Below are positions 38,788 through 47,905 of a stretch of DNA of 64,000 bases, one piece after another. The number at the start of each line of letters is the position of its first letter. Within the stretch, counting starts at the first letter, position 1. Origin of the DNA: Pseudomonas sp. Gutcm_11s (GTDB lineage Bacteria > Pseudomonadota > Gammaproteobacteria > Pseudomonadales > Pseudomonadaceae); the NCBI RefSeq assembly GCF_028649395.1, contig NZ_JAQSUW010000013.1, positions 185,757 through 249,756 of the forward strand, in the 5' to 3' direction. Under the pieces are notes generated by a model that made no database searches, was not told where the DNA came from, and saw only the letters and a list, made by a program, of their open reading frames with translations. A program made the position numbers and the translations under genes.

Positions 38788-39681
38788 ATGCCTGCCGAAT
38801 TCCCCATCGCCTATATCGAACCGGTGTTCCGTCCGCCGAGCGAAGCCAACTCCCTGATCCTGCCGGTGACCAACGGCTGCTCCTGGAACAGCTGTACGTT
38901 CTGCGAGATGTACACCCAGCCGCAGAAGAAATTCCGTGCCCGTGACGAAGAGCAGGTGCTGGAGGAGATTCGCCGCGCCGGCGAGCGCCTGATCGTGCAG
39001 CGGGTGTTCCTCGCCGATGGCGATGCCCTGGTGCTGCCGACGCGGCGCCTGCTGAATATCCTCAACGCCATTCGCGAGCACATGCCCGAGGTCGATCGGG
39101 TCTCCAGCTACTGCCTGCCGCGCAACCTGCGCAAAAAATCGGTGGAGGAGCTCAAGGAGCTGGCCGACGCGGGACTGAAGATGGCCTATGTCGGCTGCGA
39201 GTCGGGTGACGACGAGGTCTTGGCGCTGGTCAACAAGGGCGAGACCTTTGATTCCAGCCTCAGCGCCCTGGACAAGCTCGGCCAGGCCGGCATCACCCGC
39301 TCGGTGATGATTCTCAACGGCCTCGGCGGCACCTCGCTGAGCGAGCAGCATGCCGACAACTCGGCGCGCCTGATGAACGCTTCGCAGCCGGAATTCCTTT
39401 CCACCCTGGTGGTCAGCTTCCCCACGGGCGAGGAGCGTTTCCGTGCCGGCTTCGAGGGCTTCCAGCCGCTCGGCCAGCAGCAGCTGTTCCTCGAGGTCGA
39501 GCGCCTGCTGCAGGGCCTGGAGCTGCATGACACGGTATTCCGCAGCGATCACGCCTCCAACTACCTGGTGCTCAAGGGCAACCTCGGCGCCGACAAGACG
39601 CGCCTGCTGGCCCAGGTGCGCCAGGCCATCGAGCGCCCGCAGAGTGCCCATCTGCGTCAGGAGTGGCAGCGCGGCCTGTAG
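38788..39681 (+). CDS. Radical SAM protein of unknown function
   Basis: 297 aa. The cluster motif is NGCSWNSCTFCEMY, with cysteines C31, C36 and C39, i.e. C-x4-C-x2-C instead of the common C-x3-C-x2-C. It is followed by LADGDALVLPTRRLLNIL and YVGCESGDDEVLALVNKG, as in the HemN/YgiQ-like branch. No B12-binding or TRAM domain is visible. The open frame extends far upstream through moaA in another frame; the real start is ATG 38788. Substrate unknown; the proximity to moaA is suggestive only. Confidence 0.85.
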   Translation: MPAEFPIAYIEPVFRPPSEANSLILPVTNGCSWNSCTFCEMYTQPQKKFRARDEEQVLEEIRRAGERLIVQRVFLADGDALVLPTRRLLNILNAIREHMPEVDRVSSYCLPRNLRKKSVEELKELADAGLKMAYVGCESGDDEVLALVNKGETFDSSLSALDKLGQAGITRSVMILNGLGGTSLSEQHADNSARLMNASQPEFLSTLVVSFPTGEERFRAGFEGFQPLGQQQLFLEVERLLQGLELHDTVFRSDHASNYLVLKGNLGADKTRLLAQVRQAIERPQSAHLRQEWQRGL

Positions 39682-39763
39682 GCTGCGCTGTGGCACAGGT
39701 TGGCGCGGAAGCTGCTATGTCTTTCTATCCGCCGGTTTTCCGTCACCGGCAGGGAGGAAACCA

Positions 39764-40369
39764 ATGCGTAGCTTGATCCTGTTGCTGGCGCTCTGTGCGC
39801 TCGGCGGCTGCATGAAGGTCGGCGACATGGCCGCCGGTACCGAGTACCACTTGCGCGATGCCGGCGTGCTCGACCGCAGCGATACCCGCCGCTCCGCCTC
39901 CTGGCGCCTGCAGGCCGACTCTTTCGTGTTCATCGCCCAGGGGCACTACGTGCCGCCGGGTGATGCCCACCCGCGGCCCAATGTTGTGGCCGAGGAAGCC
40001 TTCAAGGCCTTCGTCGAATACTTCCCCCTGGTGCGCCGCGCCAGCAAGCCCGAGGGCCTGGACGAGGCGATGAACGAGGCGCGCATAGCTGGCGCCCATT
40101 ACCTGCTGTACACCCGCTTCGCCGATGCCGACGACCGCATCGGCACGCTGGAGGAGTGGGAGGATCAGGAAGCACTGGACCGTGTCGGTGTGGACTCGGG
40201 CGTGATCCAGCTGATGCTGATCGAGACCAGCACCCGCTACCTGGTAGATACCGCACGGATTCGCAACCACGGCGGATTTCTGACGTTTTACGATAACCAG
40301 CCCATCGATCAGCTGCGTGCGCCATTCGAGCAATATGCCCGCACCCTGCTGGGTGTGAGCGCACGCTAG
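39764..40369 (+). CDS. DUF4823-type lipoprotein
   Basis: 201 aa with a lipoprotein signal ([16 protein letters not shown], cleavage before Cys16). The mature part has [14 protein letters not shown] and a repeated alpha/beta pattern with [17 protein letters not shown] and [18 protein letters not shown], fitting DUF4823. The residue after Cys is Met, not Asp, so it may be sorted to the outer membrane. The ATG follows GGGAGGAAA. Function unknown. Confidence 0.75.
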   Translation: MRSLILLLALCALGGCMKVGDMAAGTEYHLRDAGVLDRSDTRRSASWRLQADSFVFIAQGHYVPPGDAHPRPNVVAEEAFKAFVEYFPLVRRASKPEGLDEAMNEARIAGAHYLLYTRFADADDRIGTLEEWEDQEALDRVGVDSGVIQLMLIETSTRYLVDTARIRNHGGFLTFYDNQPIDQLRAPFEQYARTLLGVSAR

Positions 40370-40406
40370 CCGCCATACTCGAGGCGGGCACAGGAGAACA
40401 GAAGCA

Positions 40407-40976
40407 ATGAGTGATCCGGGCAAGGCCGGCGACCTGCTGGCACAGATTCCCAAGGGCGAAGGCAAGGGCCTGCCGCCGGTACACCTGTGGAACCCGGATT
40501 TCTGCGGCGACATCGACATGCGCATCGCCCGCGACGGCACCTGGTACTACCTGGGCACGCCGATCGGGCGCAAGCCGATGGTCAAGCTGTTCTCCACCAT
40601 CATCCGCCGCGACGACGACAAGTACTTCCTGATCACCCCGGTGGAGAAGGTCGGCATCGTCGTCGACGATGCGCCGTTCGTGGCGGTGACCCTGCAGGTG
40701 ATCGGCGAAGGCGAGGCGCAGGTGCTGCGTTTCACCACCAATGTCGACGAAGAGGTCGAGGCAGGCGCCGAGCACCCGCTACGGGTCGAGATCGATCCCG
40801 CGAGCCAGGAGCCTGCGCCCTATCTGCATGTGCGGCGCAACCTCGAGGCGCTGGTGCATCGCAATGTGTTCTACCAGCTGGTGGACCTGGCGGTGGAGCG
40901 GGAGATCGATGGCCAGCTGTGGCTCGGGGTCTGGAGCGGCGGCACCTTCTTCCCGATCGGCCCGCAGCCGGAGTAA
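40407..40976 (+). CDS. DUF1285 protein
   Basis: 189-aa cytoplasmic protein with [42 protein letters not shown] and a later [19 protein letters not shown] stretch ([15 protein letters not shown]), which are typical of the DUF1285 family common in pseudomonads. No enzymatic motif is recognised. AGGAGAACAGAAGCA precedes the ATG. Converges on the VOC gene. Confidence 0.85.
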   Translation: MSDPGKAGDLLAQIPKGEGKGLPPVHLWNPDFCGDIDMRIARDGTWYYLGTPIGRKPMVKLFSTIIRRDDDKYFLITPVEKVGIVVDDAPFVAVTLQVIGEGEAQVLRFTTNVDEEVEAGAEHPLRVEIDPASQEPAPYLHVRRNLEALVHRNVFYQLVDLAVEREIDGQLWLGVWSGGTFFPIGPQPE

Positions 40977-41005
40977 TCGCAGCTGCGGCGATACGCCTGA
41001 AGCGG

Positions 41006-41371
41006 CTAGATATTCTGGCCGATGCGCCACAACACCCCGGACGGATCGAGCAGCACGAAGTCGCGCATGCCCCACGGCTGGTCCTGTAGCGGATGCAGGC
41101 GCACGTTGTAGCGCGCGACCACGCCCGAGTCCTGCACCTGCTGCCACCATGCTTCAACGTCCTCCACCAGCAGGTGCATCATCAGGTTGTCCGCCAGCTC
41201 AGGCACATAGAAGTCCTGCAGCAGGAAACTGCTGTTGCCATGGTGGAAATAGGCCACGCCGTCGCCGTCCGAGGCCATGCGAAAGCCCAGGTCCTGATAG
41301 AAGGCTTTGGAGCGCTCGAAGTCCTTGGCTGGCACGAAGGCTTTGATTTCCGTGGTGTTCAGGTTGCTCAT
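41006..41371 (-). CDS. VOC (glyoxalase/bleomycin-resistance) family protein
   Basis: 121 aa, one VOC module pair: TEIKAFVPAKDFERSKAFYQDLGF, then GNSSFLLQDFYVPE, MHLLVEDVEAWWQQV and WGMRDFVLLDPSGVLWRI. The metal ligands cannot be fixed with confidence. Members range from glyoxalases to drug-binding proteins. Start at 41371 (MSNLNTTEI) chosen; an ATG eight codons upstream is possible. Twenty bases downstream of the COQ4-like gene on the same strand, so possibly cotranscribed. Confidence 0.8.
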   Translation of the reverse strand: MSNLNTTEIKAFVPAKDFERSKAFYQDLGFRMASDGDGVAYFHHGNSSFLLQDFYVPELADNLMMHLLVEDVEAWWQQVQDSGVVARYNVRLHPLQDQPWGMRDFVLLDPSGVLWRIGQNI

Positions 41372-41391
41372 CGTCGATCTTCCTTGCGTGT

Positions 41392-42009
41392 TCAATACAG
41401 GTCGGTGCGTTTACGCGGCTGAATGGCCTGGATGAAGCTGTAGCCCAGGCCGATATCGGTGACCACGCGGGTGCACATGGCGGGGATGGCGATCAGCGCG
41501 TGGATCAGCATCGCCACGGCGGCGTAGCCGGCGAACTCCACTGCGCGTAGGGGGCAGGGCAGCGGATCGCGGCGGCTCTCCAGCAGCGTCTGGCGCAGGG
41601 CCGGCAGATCGGCCCAATGCTCGCCGTCGATCTTCTCGCGCATGGCCAGCGGATACAGGTTGCGGCTGCGACAGCCGCGGCGGAAGGCGCGCCACATGCG
41701 TCTGGGCTCCAGCACCAGGCCGGTGGAGAGGGCGATCAGGTTCATGGTGCCGAGCAGTGGCGAGTTGAACATCGAACCGGTGCCCAGCTCCCAGGCGCTG
41801 ACCTCGCCCTCGCCGATGCGCCCGGTGCTGTAGCCGGTCGCCACGTGGTGCAGGTCGTGGTACTTCAGGTAGACGTGGCGGGTCTCGATGTTGGGCAGCG
41901 GCACCAGCAGGCAGCCGGTGTAGACCGGCACGGTGCAGGCCTGGCGGTCGGCGGTGTCGCTGAAGCCGCAGCGCCGGTAGAAGGCGGCGAGTTCTTCCTT
42001 GAGAGTCAT
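41392..42009 (-). CDS. COQ4-like protein
   Basis: 205 aa. The sequence LKYHDLHHVATGYSTGRIGE contains H51-D52-x2-H55-x11-E67, exactly the HDxxH-x11-E metal-site motif of COQ4, the ubiquinone-biosynthesis protein recently tied to C1 decarboxylation/hydroxylation in eukaryotes and alphaproteobacteria. The N-terminus MTLKEELAAFYRRCGF and the C-terminal hydrophobic helix (about 165-190) complete it. Pseudomonads normally use UbiD/UbiX for the decarboxylation, so this may act on another substrate. It sits 23 bases after batD on the same strand. Confidence 0.7.
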   Translation of the reverse strand: MTLKEELAAFYRRCGFSDTADRQACTVPVYTGCLLVPLPNIETRHVYLKYHDLHHVATGYSTGRIGEGEVSAWELGTGSMFNSPLLGTMNLIALSTGLVLEPRRMWRAFRRGCRSRNLYPLAMREKIDGEHWADLPALRQTLLESRRDPLPCPLRAVEFAGYAAVAMLIHALIAIPAMCTRVVTDIGLGYSFIQAIQPRKRTDLY

Positions 42010-42032
42010 GGCATCCGTCCTTGGCAAAGTAG

Positions 42033-43661
42033 TCAGCGAGGGTACAGCGGTGGCAGCGGGCTGGGCTCCTGCGGGTTGGCCGCCGCTTCCAGCGCCGGCA
42101 GGCTGCGGATGGCCTTCCACAGGCTCTCACCCTGCCACTGGTGGCCAGTCTCGCTGTACAGCGCACCGTTGAGGCCATCCATGGCGTCGGACAGTGGCGC
42201 GAAGCGTGCCGCCATGTCGGCCAGGGTTTCCGGCTGCTGGCGCGCCCAGGCGTCCAGGGCCTGGCGCGTGGCGTGTGGGTCATTGGCCAGGCAGGCGCGC
42301 TTGAGGTCGTCGAGCAGCGTGCGCGGGCTGGGGCCGGTCTGCGCGGTGGGCAGGATCGCCGGCTGGCGCCGCGCATGCCACCACAGGCCGAAGCCCAGCA
42401 CGGTGGTCAGGGCGAGCAGGGTGCAGGCCAGCTGCCAGGGCCAGAGCAGGGCGCTGCTCTGCTCGCCGAGAACCGGCTGGCCACCGACCGGGGCCTCGAC
42501 CTCCAGGCTCGGGTTATTCGCTACTTCCAGGGTGCGTGGCGCGAGACTGGCGGTTTCCAGGCGATCCTCCACGGTGTTCCACCACAGCACCTGTACTTCC
42601 GGCAGGCCGACGCGGCCGCTTTGGCTCGGCACCAGGGCTTCGCTCTCCTCGCGGCTGCCGATCAGGCCCTTGTCGTTCACCTCGTTGCGCTGCTGCGGCT
42701 GGTCCGGATAGCGACGCAGGCCTGGGCTGTCCTGGATCGGCAGCGGCGGCAGCTGGGAGCTGGACAGGCCCTGGGCACGCAGCATGATGCTGCGGGTCAG
42801 CGAGTCGCCCACGCGGGCCTTGTTCGGCTCCGGGTTCCACGCCTCGGTCAGCGTCAGTTCGCGCGCCGGCAGCCAGGGCGCGTCGGCGGGCCAGCTGGCG
42901 GGGCGCGGCTTGACGGTGAGCGGGATTGCCGGCGATTTCACCCGGGTCAGACGCCCCGGGCGCGGGCCGAACGGGTTGTAGTCGCGGTCGCGGACCGCTG
43001 GCGTGGCGCTGAATACCTGCGAGGGAATGCTCAGCTCGCCGCTCTGCTGCGGGAAGATCGCATAGCGCAGCTCGATCACGCCGTGGCGCACGCCGTTGAC
43101 GTCGGTCTCGAAGGTGCGTGGGTCGCCGAGCTGTTCGACGCGAGCATTGGGCATGCTCAGGGGCGTCAGGCTGCTGTCGTCATACAGCGATACCGAGTGG
43201 TAGATGCGCAGGGTCAGCACCACCTGGGCCTGCACGTAGACGCTCTCCTGATCCAGGCTGGCGTCGATGAAGATGGGCGCCAGCTGACCGTTGCCGCTGG
43301 CATCGCCTTTGACCACCTGCAGGGTGATCGGTTGGCTCTGCGCATCGCCCAGCTTGAGCGGCGGCACCACCACGAAGCCGGTCTGCTGCGGCAGCAGAGT
43401 GATGATCCAGCGCGTGCTGGAGCGAGCCTTGCCGCCCAGGGTCGAGAGCTGGTTCTCCTGGCGGGTGCTGATCACCTCGAACTGCTGCTTGAGCGGCGCC
43501 AGGTCCGGCATGCCGAATTCGGTGGCGTCGTCGGATTCGAGGATCAGGTCGAAGGTCTCGCCCTCGTTCAGGCGAGCCCGGTCGACGGTGGCGGAGAGGT
43601 CGGCGGCCCAGGCCTGCATGCCGAGCAGGCAGAGGAGGAGGGCGCAAAGCAGGCGATTCAT
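42033..43661 (-). CDS. batD: BatD-family membrane protein
   Basis: 542 aa. Signal peptide (MNRLLCALLLCLLGMQAWAA), then periplasmic Ig-like beta domains with DLSATVDRARLNEGETFDL, a C-terminal membrane helix (about 425-445) and a cytoplasmic tail. This is the layout of BatD/oxygen-tolerance proteins. It overlaps the batB/C stop by four bases and is last of the bat operon. I start at 43661; the upstream in-frame codons lie in the batB/C coding region. Confidence 0.87.
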   Translation of the reverse strand: MNRLLCALLLCLLGMQAWAADLSATVDRARLNEGETFDLILESDDATEFGMPDLAPLKQQFEVISTRQENQLSTLGGKARSSTRWIITLLPQQTGFVVVPPLKLGDAQSQPITLQVVKGDASGNGQLAPIFIDASLDQESVYVQAQVVLTLRIYHSVSLYDDSSLTPLSMPNARVEQLGDPRTFETDVNGVRHGVIELRYAIFPQQSGELSIPSQVFSATPAVRDRDYNPFGPRPGRLTRVKSPAIPLTVKPRPASWPADAPWLPARELTLTEAWNPEPNKARVGDSLTRSIMLRAQGLSSSQLPPLPIQDSPGLRRYPDQPQQRNEVNDKGLIGSREESEALVPSQSGRVGLPEVQVLWWNTVEDRLETASLAPRTLEVANNPSLEVEAPVGGQPVLGEQSSALLWPWQLACTLLALTTVLGFGLWWHARRQPAILPTAQTGPSPRTLLDDLKRACLANDPHATRQALDAWARQQPETLADMAARFAPLSDAMDGLNGALYSETGHQWQGESLWKAIRSLPALEAAANPQEPSPLPPLYPR

Positions 43662-45436
43662 CGGGGTTGTTCCTGGCGCTGCTGTTGTTCGTAGAGGAAT
43701 TTGCGCCGCAGCAGCTCGCCCGGATCGTCGGGGATCTGCCGCAGCCATTGTTCCAGCGCGTCGCGCTGTTCGCCATCCAGCGGCTGAGCGGTGGCCTGAG
43801 TGGGTTCGCCGGGCGGCTGCGCGGTGTCTGCCTTCTCGGGGCCCTGCTGCTGGCCTTGCTGTTGTTGCGCGGAGTCCTTGGACTCTTGCGTCTGGCCATC
43901 CTGGTGTGGCTGTTGGGCCTGCTGCGACTGCTGTTGTGGGTCGCTGCTCTTGTCGTCCGGCTGCGGCTGGCCGGCAGCGGATTGCTGCTCGCCCTGCTGA
44001 TTCTGCTGGTCTTGCTGCTGGCCCTGGTCCTGCTGTTGGGCTTGCTGTTGCTGTTGCTGTTGCTGCTGCTCTTTCTGCTCACGCAGCAGCTGCTCGACCA
44101 GTGCCTTGTTCTGCTGCGCCTGCTGCAGCTCCGGATCGCGCTCCAGGGCCTGCTCGTAGGCGTCCACGGCGGCCTCCAGTTCGTTGCCCTTGGCCAGGGC
44201 ATTGCCGCGGTTGTAGTGGGCGATGGCGCTATCGGCCTTGGCGAAGCGTTCGGCCGCACCGGCATAGTCGCCGGCGTGGTACAGCGCCTCGCCCTGCCAC
44301 TGCGGGTCCTGGAAGTGTTCGGCGGCGTCCTTGGGCTTTTCCGCCTGCAGCAGGCGCTGGCCCTGCTGGTCCGGACGCAGCCACAGGTCGCCCCAGCCGA
44401 AGGCGTAGCTGGGTTGCGGCGCCAGGCACAGCAACAGTGGCAGGCAGAACAGCCAGCCCCGGCGCCCGGCGCAGGCGGCGATCAGCAGCAGTGGCAGCAG
44501 CAGCCAGTGGCCCTGGTCGGCCCAGGCCGCCAGTTGGGTCGGTTCAGCGCCTTCGCGCAGCTGCTCCGGGCCATCGAGCAGCTCCAACCCCTGCAGGTCG
44601 CTGTCGTCGAGGCGCAGGGTGCGGTAGCGGCCGCCCAGCTCGTTGATGAAGCTGCGCAGGCTGGCGCTGTCCAGGCGCGGCACCAGGATGGCGCCGTCGG
44701 CACCCTTGACCAGGCTGCCGTCCTCGCCACGAATCGGCGCACCCTGGGCGGTGCCAACACCCAGCAGCGCCAGGCGCTCGCCGCGGCTACCGAGGGCGCG
44801 GCGGATGCCGTCGCGCTCATTGCTATCCAGTTCGCTGCCGATCAGCAGCAGGCGACCGCGGCCCTGGGCGCCGTGATCGAGCAGCTGCATGGCGCGCTCT
44901 ACCGCCAGGTCGGCGCGGCGGCCTGGCTCCGGCATGATTGATGGCTTGACCGCCTCCAGCAGGTTGCGCGCGGTGGACAGGTCGTCGGACAGCGGCACCA
45001 GAGTGTGGGCGCTGCCGGCGTACACGATGATCGCGGTCTGCGCGTCGCTACGCGCCTGCAGCAGGTCGAGCAGCTTGCGCTTGGCCTGCTCCAGGCGATT
45101 GGGCGCGGCGTCGGTGGCTAGCATCGCCGGGGTCAGTTCGAGCAACACCACCAGCGGGTCGGCGCGCTTCTGGCTGGCCTGCTCCAGGCGCTGCCAGCTG
45201 GGGCCGAGCAGGGCCAGCAGGGCCAGCAGCCAGGCCAGGCCGAGGGCGATCCACGGTAGCTTGTTGCTGCGCGTGCGCCCGCCGGAGAGCAGCACGGCCT
45301 GGAAGGCGGCCGGCAGCAGCAGTTGCCAGCGCCCGCTGCGTTTCTCGCGGTGCCACAGCTGCCAGAGCAGCCAGCAGAGCAGCGGCAGCAGGAGCAGCCA
45401 GAACGGGCGCAGCCAGTGTGGCCAGAGCATCTCCAT
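43658..45436 (-). CDS. BatB/BatC fusion: VWA domain plus TPR and Gln-rich tail
   Basis: 592 aa. Membrane helices at about 10-28 and 60-78, a VWA domain (about 95-275), a further helix pair (about 315-350), TPR repeats (about 395-460), and a low-complexity Gln-rich segment (about 470-540) before a conserved C-terminal helix. The VWA metal site is degenerate: DxSxS is replaced by E100-L-T102-P-A104, so it may not bind metal. Equivalent to BatB and BatC joined in one chain, common in proteobacteria. It overlaps batA by an ATGA. Confidence 0.88.
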   Translation of the reverse strand: MEMLWPHWLRPFWLLLLPLLCWLLWQLWHREKRSGRWQLLLPAAFQAVLLSGGRTRSNKLPWIALGLAWLLALLALLGPSWQRLEQASQKRADPLVVLLELTPAMLATDAAPNRLEQAKRKLLDLLQARSDAQTAIIVYAGSAHTLVPLSDDLSTARNLLEAVKPSIMPEPGRRADLAVERAMQLLDHGAQGRGRLLLIGSELDSNERDGIRRALGSRGERLALLGVGTAQGAPIRGEDGSLVKGADGAILVPRLDSASLRSFINELGGRYRTLRLDDSDLQGLELLDGPEQLREGAEPTQLAAWADQGHWLLLPLLLIAACAGRRGWLFCLPLLLCLAPQPSYAFGWGDLWLRPDQQGQRLLQAEKPKDAAEHFQDPQWQGEALYHAGDYAGAAERFAKADSAIAHYNRGNALAKGNELEAAVDAYEQALERDPELQQAQQNKALVEQLLREQKEQQQQQQQQQAQQQDQGQQQDQQNQQGEQQSAAGQPQPDDKSSDPQQQSQQAQQPHQDGQTQESKDSAQQQQGQQQGPEKADTAQPPGEPTQATAQPLDGEQRDALEQWLRQIPDDPGELLRRKFLYEQQQRQEQPR

Positions 45437-46455
45437 CAGGCCGCGCCTCCGAAGCGAGAGGTCAGCGCCTGCCAGCGTTGCGGCCACAGCTCGCGGGCGA
45501 TCAGCAGCATGCTGATCAGCAGAGCGGCGGCCAGCGGCCAGGGATACAGGGCCTTGGCCGGGCGCGCGCGGGTCGGCAGCTGGGCGGCCGGCTCCAGCTG
45601 GTCGAGGGTTTCCTCGATGCGTTGCAGTTCCTCGCTGGTGCGGGCGCGGAAGTAGGTGCCTCCGGTCTGCTCGGCGATGGCGATCAGCGTCGGCTCGTCG
45701 AGATCGACGCCGGGGTTGAGCCCGAGCATGCCCATGATGCCGCTCTGCTGCGGGTCGGCGCCGATACCGATGGTGTAGATCTTCACCTGCTGCTCGGCGG
45801 CCAGGCGCGCGGCGACCTTGGGTTCGATCTCGCCGCCGTTGTTGGCGCCGTCGGTGATCAGCACCAGCACGCGGCTGTCGGCCGGGCGCTGGCGCAGGCG
45901 TTTGACCGCCAGGCCAATGGCATCGCCGATGGCGGTCTGCGGCCCGGCGATGTTGATCAGCGCCTCGTCCAGCCAGGTGCGCACGGTGTGGCGATCGAAG
46001 GTCAGCGGCGACTGCAGGTAGGCGCGGCTGCCGAACAGGATCAGGCCGATGCGGTCACCGCGGCGGTCCTCGATGAAGTCACCGAACAGCTTCTTCACCA
46101 GTTCCAGGCGCGGGATGTCTTCGCCTTCCCACTGCATGTCGTCGTGGTCCATGGAGCCGGACACGTCTACCGCCAGCAGCAGGTCGCGGCCGCTGGTGGG
46201 CAGCGGCAGCGGCTCGCCGACCCATTCCGGGCGGGCGGCGGCGATGATCAGGAACATCCACAGCAGCACGAAGGGCGCCTGCTGGCGCCAGGCTGGCAGG
46301 TTGGCGCGGGCACGGCGGCCGCTGAGGCCTTCCAGTTCATTGAGGAAGCTGACCTTGAGTGCCGCCTCGCCGCTGTCCGCCGCCGGCAGCAGCAGGCGCA
46401 GCAGCCAGGGTAGCGGTGCGAGCAGGATGATCCACGGCCAGGCGAACTCAAACAT
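45436..46455 (-). CDS. batA: BatA-family VWA membrane protein
   Basis: 339 aa. Two N-terminal helices (about 8-22 and 62-76), a VWA domain with an intact MIDAS (DVSGSM, D97/S99/S101, plus TDGANNGG), and a C-terminal helix (about 305-325). Partner of the degenerate BatB/C. Thought to form a membrane complex activated by the MoxR ATPase; the client in pseudomonads is unknown. Overlaps its upstream neighbour by eight bases. Confidence 0.92.
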   Translation of the reverse strand: MFEFAWPWIILLAPLPWLLRLLLPAADSGEAALKVSFLNELEGLSGRRARANLPAWRQQAPFVLLWMFLIIAAARPEWVGEPLPLPTSGRDLLLAVDVSGSMDHDDMQWEGEDIPRLELVKKLFGDFIEDRRGDRIGLILFGSRAYLQSPLTFDRHTVRTWLDEALINIAGPQTAIGDAIGLAVKRLRQRPADSRVLVLITDGANNGGEIEPKVAARLAAEQQVKIYTIGIGADPQQSGIMGMLGLNPGVDLDEPTLIAIAEQTGGTYFRARTSEELQRIEETLDQLEPAAQLPTRARPAKALYPWPLAAALLISMLLIARELWPQRWQALTSRFGGAA

Positions 46456-46945
46456 GCTTGCGAATCCAGGTGTCGACGGCCTGGTTGAGGCCGTTGATGG
46501 CCTTGTCGTCGAGGCTGCAGTGGCTGCGGTAGGTGCCTTCCACCAGGATCATCCAGCGGGTCAGGCCGGCGGCCGGACAACGGCTGTCGAGGAAGGCCAG
46601 CCAGGCGCGGCCACTGAGCACGTGGCTGTTGTCCGTGGGGTAGTCGGCACGCGCCAGGCGCTTGAGCAGGGCATTGAGCTGCTGCAGCCAGGGGCCGGCA
46701 TGCTGGCCGTCGTAGGGGCGCACCAGGCGCGCCAGCTCGGCCAGGGCCGCCTGGCGCATGGGGTCGAGCGGCTGTTCGGCCTGCAGCGCCTGCTGCTGCC
46801 GGCGTGGCAGGTAGCGGCGCAGGTACCACAGGCCCCAGAGCAGCAGCGGGATCAGCACCAGCAGTGCCCACCAGCCAGGCGCCAGCGGCCACCAGGATAC
46901 CGGCGGCGGGGCGATGGTCGGCTGCAGCTGGTCGAGCGGGTTCAT
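46448..46945 (-). CDS. DUF4381 membrane protein
   Basis: 165 aa with the DUF4381 signature (LDQLQPTIAPPPVSWWPLAPGWW), one helix (about 24-42), and a cytoplasmic helical part. A regular member of MoxR-VWA operons between the DUF58 and batA genes. It overlaps both neighbours. Function unknown. Confidence 0.88.
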   Translation of the reverse strand: MNPLDQLQPTIAPPPVSWWPLAPGWWALLVLIPLLLWGLWYLRRYLPRRQQQALQAEQPLDPMRQAALAELARLVRPYDGQHAGPWLQQLNALLKRLARADYPTDNSHVLSGRAWLAFLDSRCPAAGLTRWMILVEGTYRSHCSLDDKAINGLNQAVDTWIRKHV

Positions 46946-47883
46946 GTGCGCTTGCCCGCCTGCGGGCCGCTGAGGTGGTCGCGCAGCTGCTCGACCAGGT
47001 CCTGCGCGCTGCTCAGCGCCAGCAGCGGCACGCCGAGCTTCTGTGCCAGGCGTTGCCAGCGGGCGCGGCGTTGCTCGGCCAGGCCGCCGTAGGCCACGCG
47101 CAGGTCATCGCCACGGGTATCCAGCTCCAGCAGTGCGCCGCGCTCGGCGAAACGCAGCAGGCCGGCGCTCGGCAGCTCGTGGTCGAGCGGGTCGGACACC
47201 GGCAGCAGCACCAGATCGGTGTGCCGCGCCAGCAGGACCAGCTGCTGTTCGGCGGAGTCGTTCAGCGTGCGTTCGTCGCAGATCACGATCACCAGGCTGC
47301 CGGGGCGCAGCACCTCGCGGGCGCGGCGCAGGGCCAGGCCGAAGCTGTCGCGTTCGCCGGTGGCTTCTGCATGTAGGGCCTGGTTGGCGCGGGTCAGGCG
47401 GTTGAGCAGCTGCAGCAGGCTCTGCTTGCTGCGCCGTGGCTTGATCTCGTGGTGCTCGGCGTCGCCGAACACCAGGCCGCCGATGCGGTCGTTGTGCGCC
47501 AGCGCGGCCCAGCCGAACAGGCTGGCGGCCTGGGCGGCGAGCACCGACTTGAACTGCAGTGCCGAGCCGAAGAACAGCCGGCGGCTCTGCTCGACCATGA
47601 TGAAGATCGGCCGCTCGCGCTCCTCGTGGAACATCTTGGTGTGCGGTTCCTGGGTGCGCGCGGTGACGCGCCAGTCGATGGTGCGCACGTCGTCGCCGGC
47701 CTGGTACACGCGCACCTGGTCGAAGTCGACGCCACGCCCGCGCAGCTTGGAGTGGTGCAGGCCGATCAGCGGGCTGCGCCGGGCCGGGGTGGAGAACAAC
47801 TGCACCTCGCGCACGCGGTGACGCATCTCGATCAGCTCGGCGAGGCTGACACGAATGCCCGGTGGGGTCGGTTGCACATGCAT
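46942..47883 (-). CDS. DUF58 domain protein
   Basis: 313 aa with the DUF58 core (SKLRGRGVDFDQVRVYQAGD, DVRTIDWRVTAR). The C-terminal half is VWA-like. Cytoplasmic. In MoxR operons DUF58 proteins are always paired with the ATPase and are presumed co-chaperones. It is 22 bases downstream of moxR and overlaps the DUF4381 gene by four bases. Confidence 0.9.
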   Translation of the reverse strand: MHVQPTPPGIRVSLAELIEMRHRVREVQLFSTPARRSPLIGLHHSKLRGRGVDFDQVRVYQAGDDVRTIDWRVTARTQEPHTKMFHEERERPIFIMVEQSRRLFFGSALQFKSVLAAQAASLFGWAALAHNDRIGGLVFGDAEHHEIKPRRSKQSLLQLLNRLTRANQALHAEATGERDSFGLALRRAREVLRPGSLVIVICDERTLNDSAEQQLVLLARHTDLVLLPVSDPLDHELPSAGLLRFAERGALLELDTRGDDLRVAYGGLAEQRRARWQRLAQKLGVPLLALSSAQDLVEQLRDHLSGPQAGKRT

Positions 47884-47905
47884 GGAGAGGGCTCGCCGGT
47901 GGCCG

